From Glossina fuscipes (taxonomy: Eukaryota; Arthropoda; Insecta; Diptera; Glossinidae): 64,000 nucleotides of DNA. The position numbers and the translations under genes are program-made. Below the pieces are notes generated by a model. It was given only the letters and a program-made list of their open reading frames with translations, was not told the origin of the DNA and ran no database searches. Below, one piece after another: positions 62,601-64,000 of this stretch (the first letter of the stretch is position 1; each line of letters begins with the position of its first letter). The stretch lies in the NCBI RefSeq assembly GCF_014805625.2, contig NW_023998414.1, positions 14,187,505 to 14,251,504 on the forward strand. The letters are read 5' to 3'.

Positions 62601-64000
62601 TTAGCCGAATCGTATATCCTATCCTTAGTGGGTAATGTATGGTTGCAATCAATTAAGTCTCGAATTAAAAAAATCCCCCTAGACGATAATCAAGATCCCT
62701 CTTAATGCGAACAATTCGATTTTTATATCAAGTGAAGCAAAATAAAATGTTGATATTAACACGTACGCGGACAATGCAAATACAAGTTACCAGTGACGTC
62801 CATAAATTGAGAGGCAATTTATTTTAAAATTGGTTGTAGTATTGAAGGAAAGTTTGATTAAACAATTTTTTACCGATAATCATAAGATCAGTTACAAGAT
62901 TTTGTTTTACATTTTGCAACTGGGATGACGTAAATGCTATAGGATTCATATTAGAAAAAACGTAGTAGAAAAAAAGGACAATGAGAGAATTTGCTCTCTT
63001 CTAGTGTAAAGAAATCTACGAACCTAACGGCGTTCTTGAATAGAAAATACGATGCTGAAGTATGGTATACATATTTCTTGATCGCAAGTTGAAAAAATGG
63101 ACATGATCTGTTTACAGACACGGCTACAATGCAGAAGAAACTAACGGAACTTTGGAAAATTTTAACAAAGTTTTCATATATTATCCGTCTATAAGTTCCG
63201 ATATATGGTGATACTTTCGAAAATCTGCAATCCGGATGTTCATTATTAAGATCACTTGATGATGTTTAGTCCAAAAGTGCTTTCAATTGTTTTAATAACA
63301 CATTGACAGTTAACGATAAAATCCAATCCAACCGTGCATCAGAATAAATGAGAAAAAAGTTGGATTTAAAATTTTCATTTAATTATGTCCACTGTCCGGA
63401 AATTTGTATATCATTATCTATCGAAAATTTGATACCGGCATTTGTGACTCGTTTAATAGACATGAAGAATTTCTCTTACATACATTTTTGAAAAATATAG
63501 AACTTTGTACCTAAGTTCTAAGTAAGGAAGTTCTTCCTGTCAATCGACCTACTACTGAATGGCAATTGCCGATCTTGTTCTTTTAGGTATTCCTTAATAA
63601 AAAAGTTCAATTCTTATTAATTAAATAACCAAAGAATTCCTAATGTTTATAGTGGTCCTTAAGGCCTTGTTACACCAAATGCTTTTTTTGTACCTGATTT
63701 AATTATGTATTAAAATCAATTCTAATCGATTTTGAGAAGAAAATTTATATATGTATATATAAATACTAGTAATGCAAATCAATGACGTCATTAGCATAAA
63801 TCGTCTACTTTTTCGTAAACAACAATTTTTCTTTAAGGCAAATAATGAGTGAAAGAAAAATATCGTTAAGCAACTAAATCCGCAACCGGATGTATATCAG
63901 GACATCCTAAATTCATTAAATAGCGTCAAGAGCGTAGATCTTAAAACTGCTCATCTATGCTCAAGTGCGATTATGGCGTGTTTGCTTTTAAACATTGCCC
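59621..64000. other. AT-rich DNA to the window end, no gene recognised
   Basis: No coding region, RNA gene or transposon protein was identified. Simple repeats occur at about 60800-60830 (TA), 61267-61308 (T-rich), 61524-61537 (TA), 61540-61556 (GT) and 61920-61940 (T-rich). If the exon at 59524 is real, this is intronic. Confidence 0.45.
61524..61556. repeat. Compound TA/GT microsatellite
   Basis: Seven TA units run into a GC and then about eight GT units. A simple length-variable repeat. Confidence 0.85.

Noticed and set aside
1..64000. CRISPR arrays, operons, rRNA, integrated virus
   Set aside because: No regularly spaced direct repeats, no bacterial gene order, no rRNA-like text and no viral protein signature were noticed on either strand.

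Overview
The window looks like nuclear DNA of an insect, most likely a higher fly (Diptera, Brachycera). The evidence is AT-rich sequence, introns of 60-95 bp with GTAAGT-type donors, MADF-domain proteins, mariner, Tc1 and non-LTR element remains, and a dispersed repeat of the kind common in fly genomes. Species cannot be read from the sequence; a tsetse-like or other calyptrate fly is only a guess. All gene models below were spliced by eye from reading frame, splice sites and domain continuity.

Layout. Positions 1-2892 are AT-rich and hold simple repeats. A ten-exon minus-strand gene (2893-8386) encodes about 1182 residues with six MADF-like DNA-binding domains, each interrupted by a phase-1 intron in the same place. 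From 8.4 to 42.8 kb I find no host gene. That stretch is filled with decayed mobile elements: two non-LTR retrotransposon pieces (10.7-11.7 and 37.75-38.7 kb), a tRNA-derived SINE (12.3 and 27.1 kb), a dead Tc1 element (22.2-22.9 kb), three mariner fossils (18.8, 29.6, 33.3 kb) and a nearly intact 1286-bp mariner (28128-29413) whose transposase has one nonsense codon.

The second gene cluster is 42.8-55.6 kb. A four-exon plus-strand gene (42811-45508, 649 aa) encodes a mitochondrial FASTK-family protein with a C-terminal RAP domain. It is convergent, with 160 bp between stop codons, with the first of two tandem minus-strand genes (45669-50314 and 53547-55645). Both encode mitochondrial carriers of the ornithine carrier type (SLC25A15/ORC1). 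The two share carrier-body exon structure almost to the base, so they arose by tandem duplication. They differ in the N-terminus: the upstream copy (53.5-55.6 kb) has a roughly 230-residue charged extension built of three diverged repeats. Three adjacent genes, one for mitochondrial RNA and two for mitochondrial metabolite transport, all act in mitochondria, but shared regulation is not shown.

From 55.6 to 64 kb there is a third SINE copy, further dispersed repeats, one possible isolated first exon (59524-59620) and otherwise AT-rich DNA with microsatellites. No CRISPR, operon, rRNA or bona fide tRNA gene was seen.
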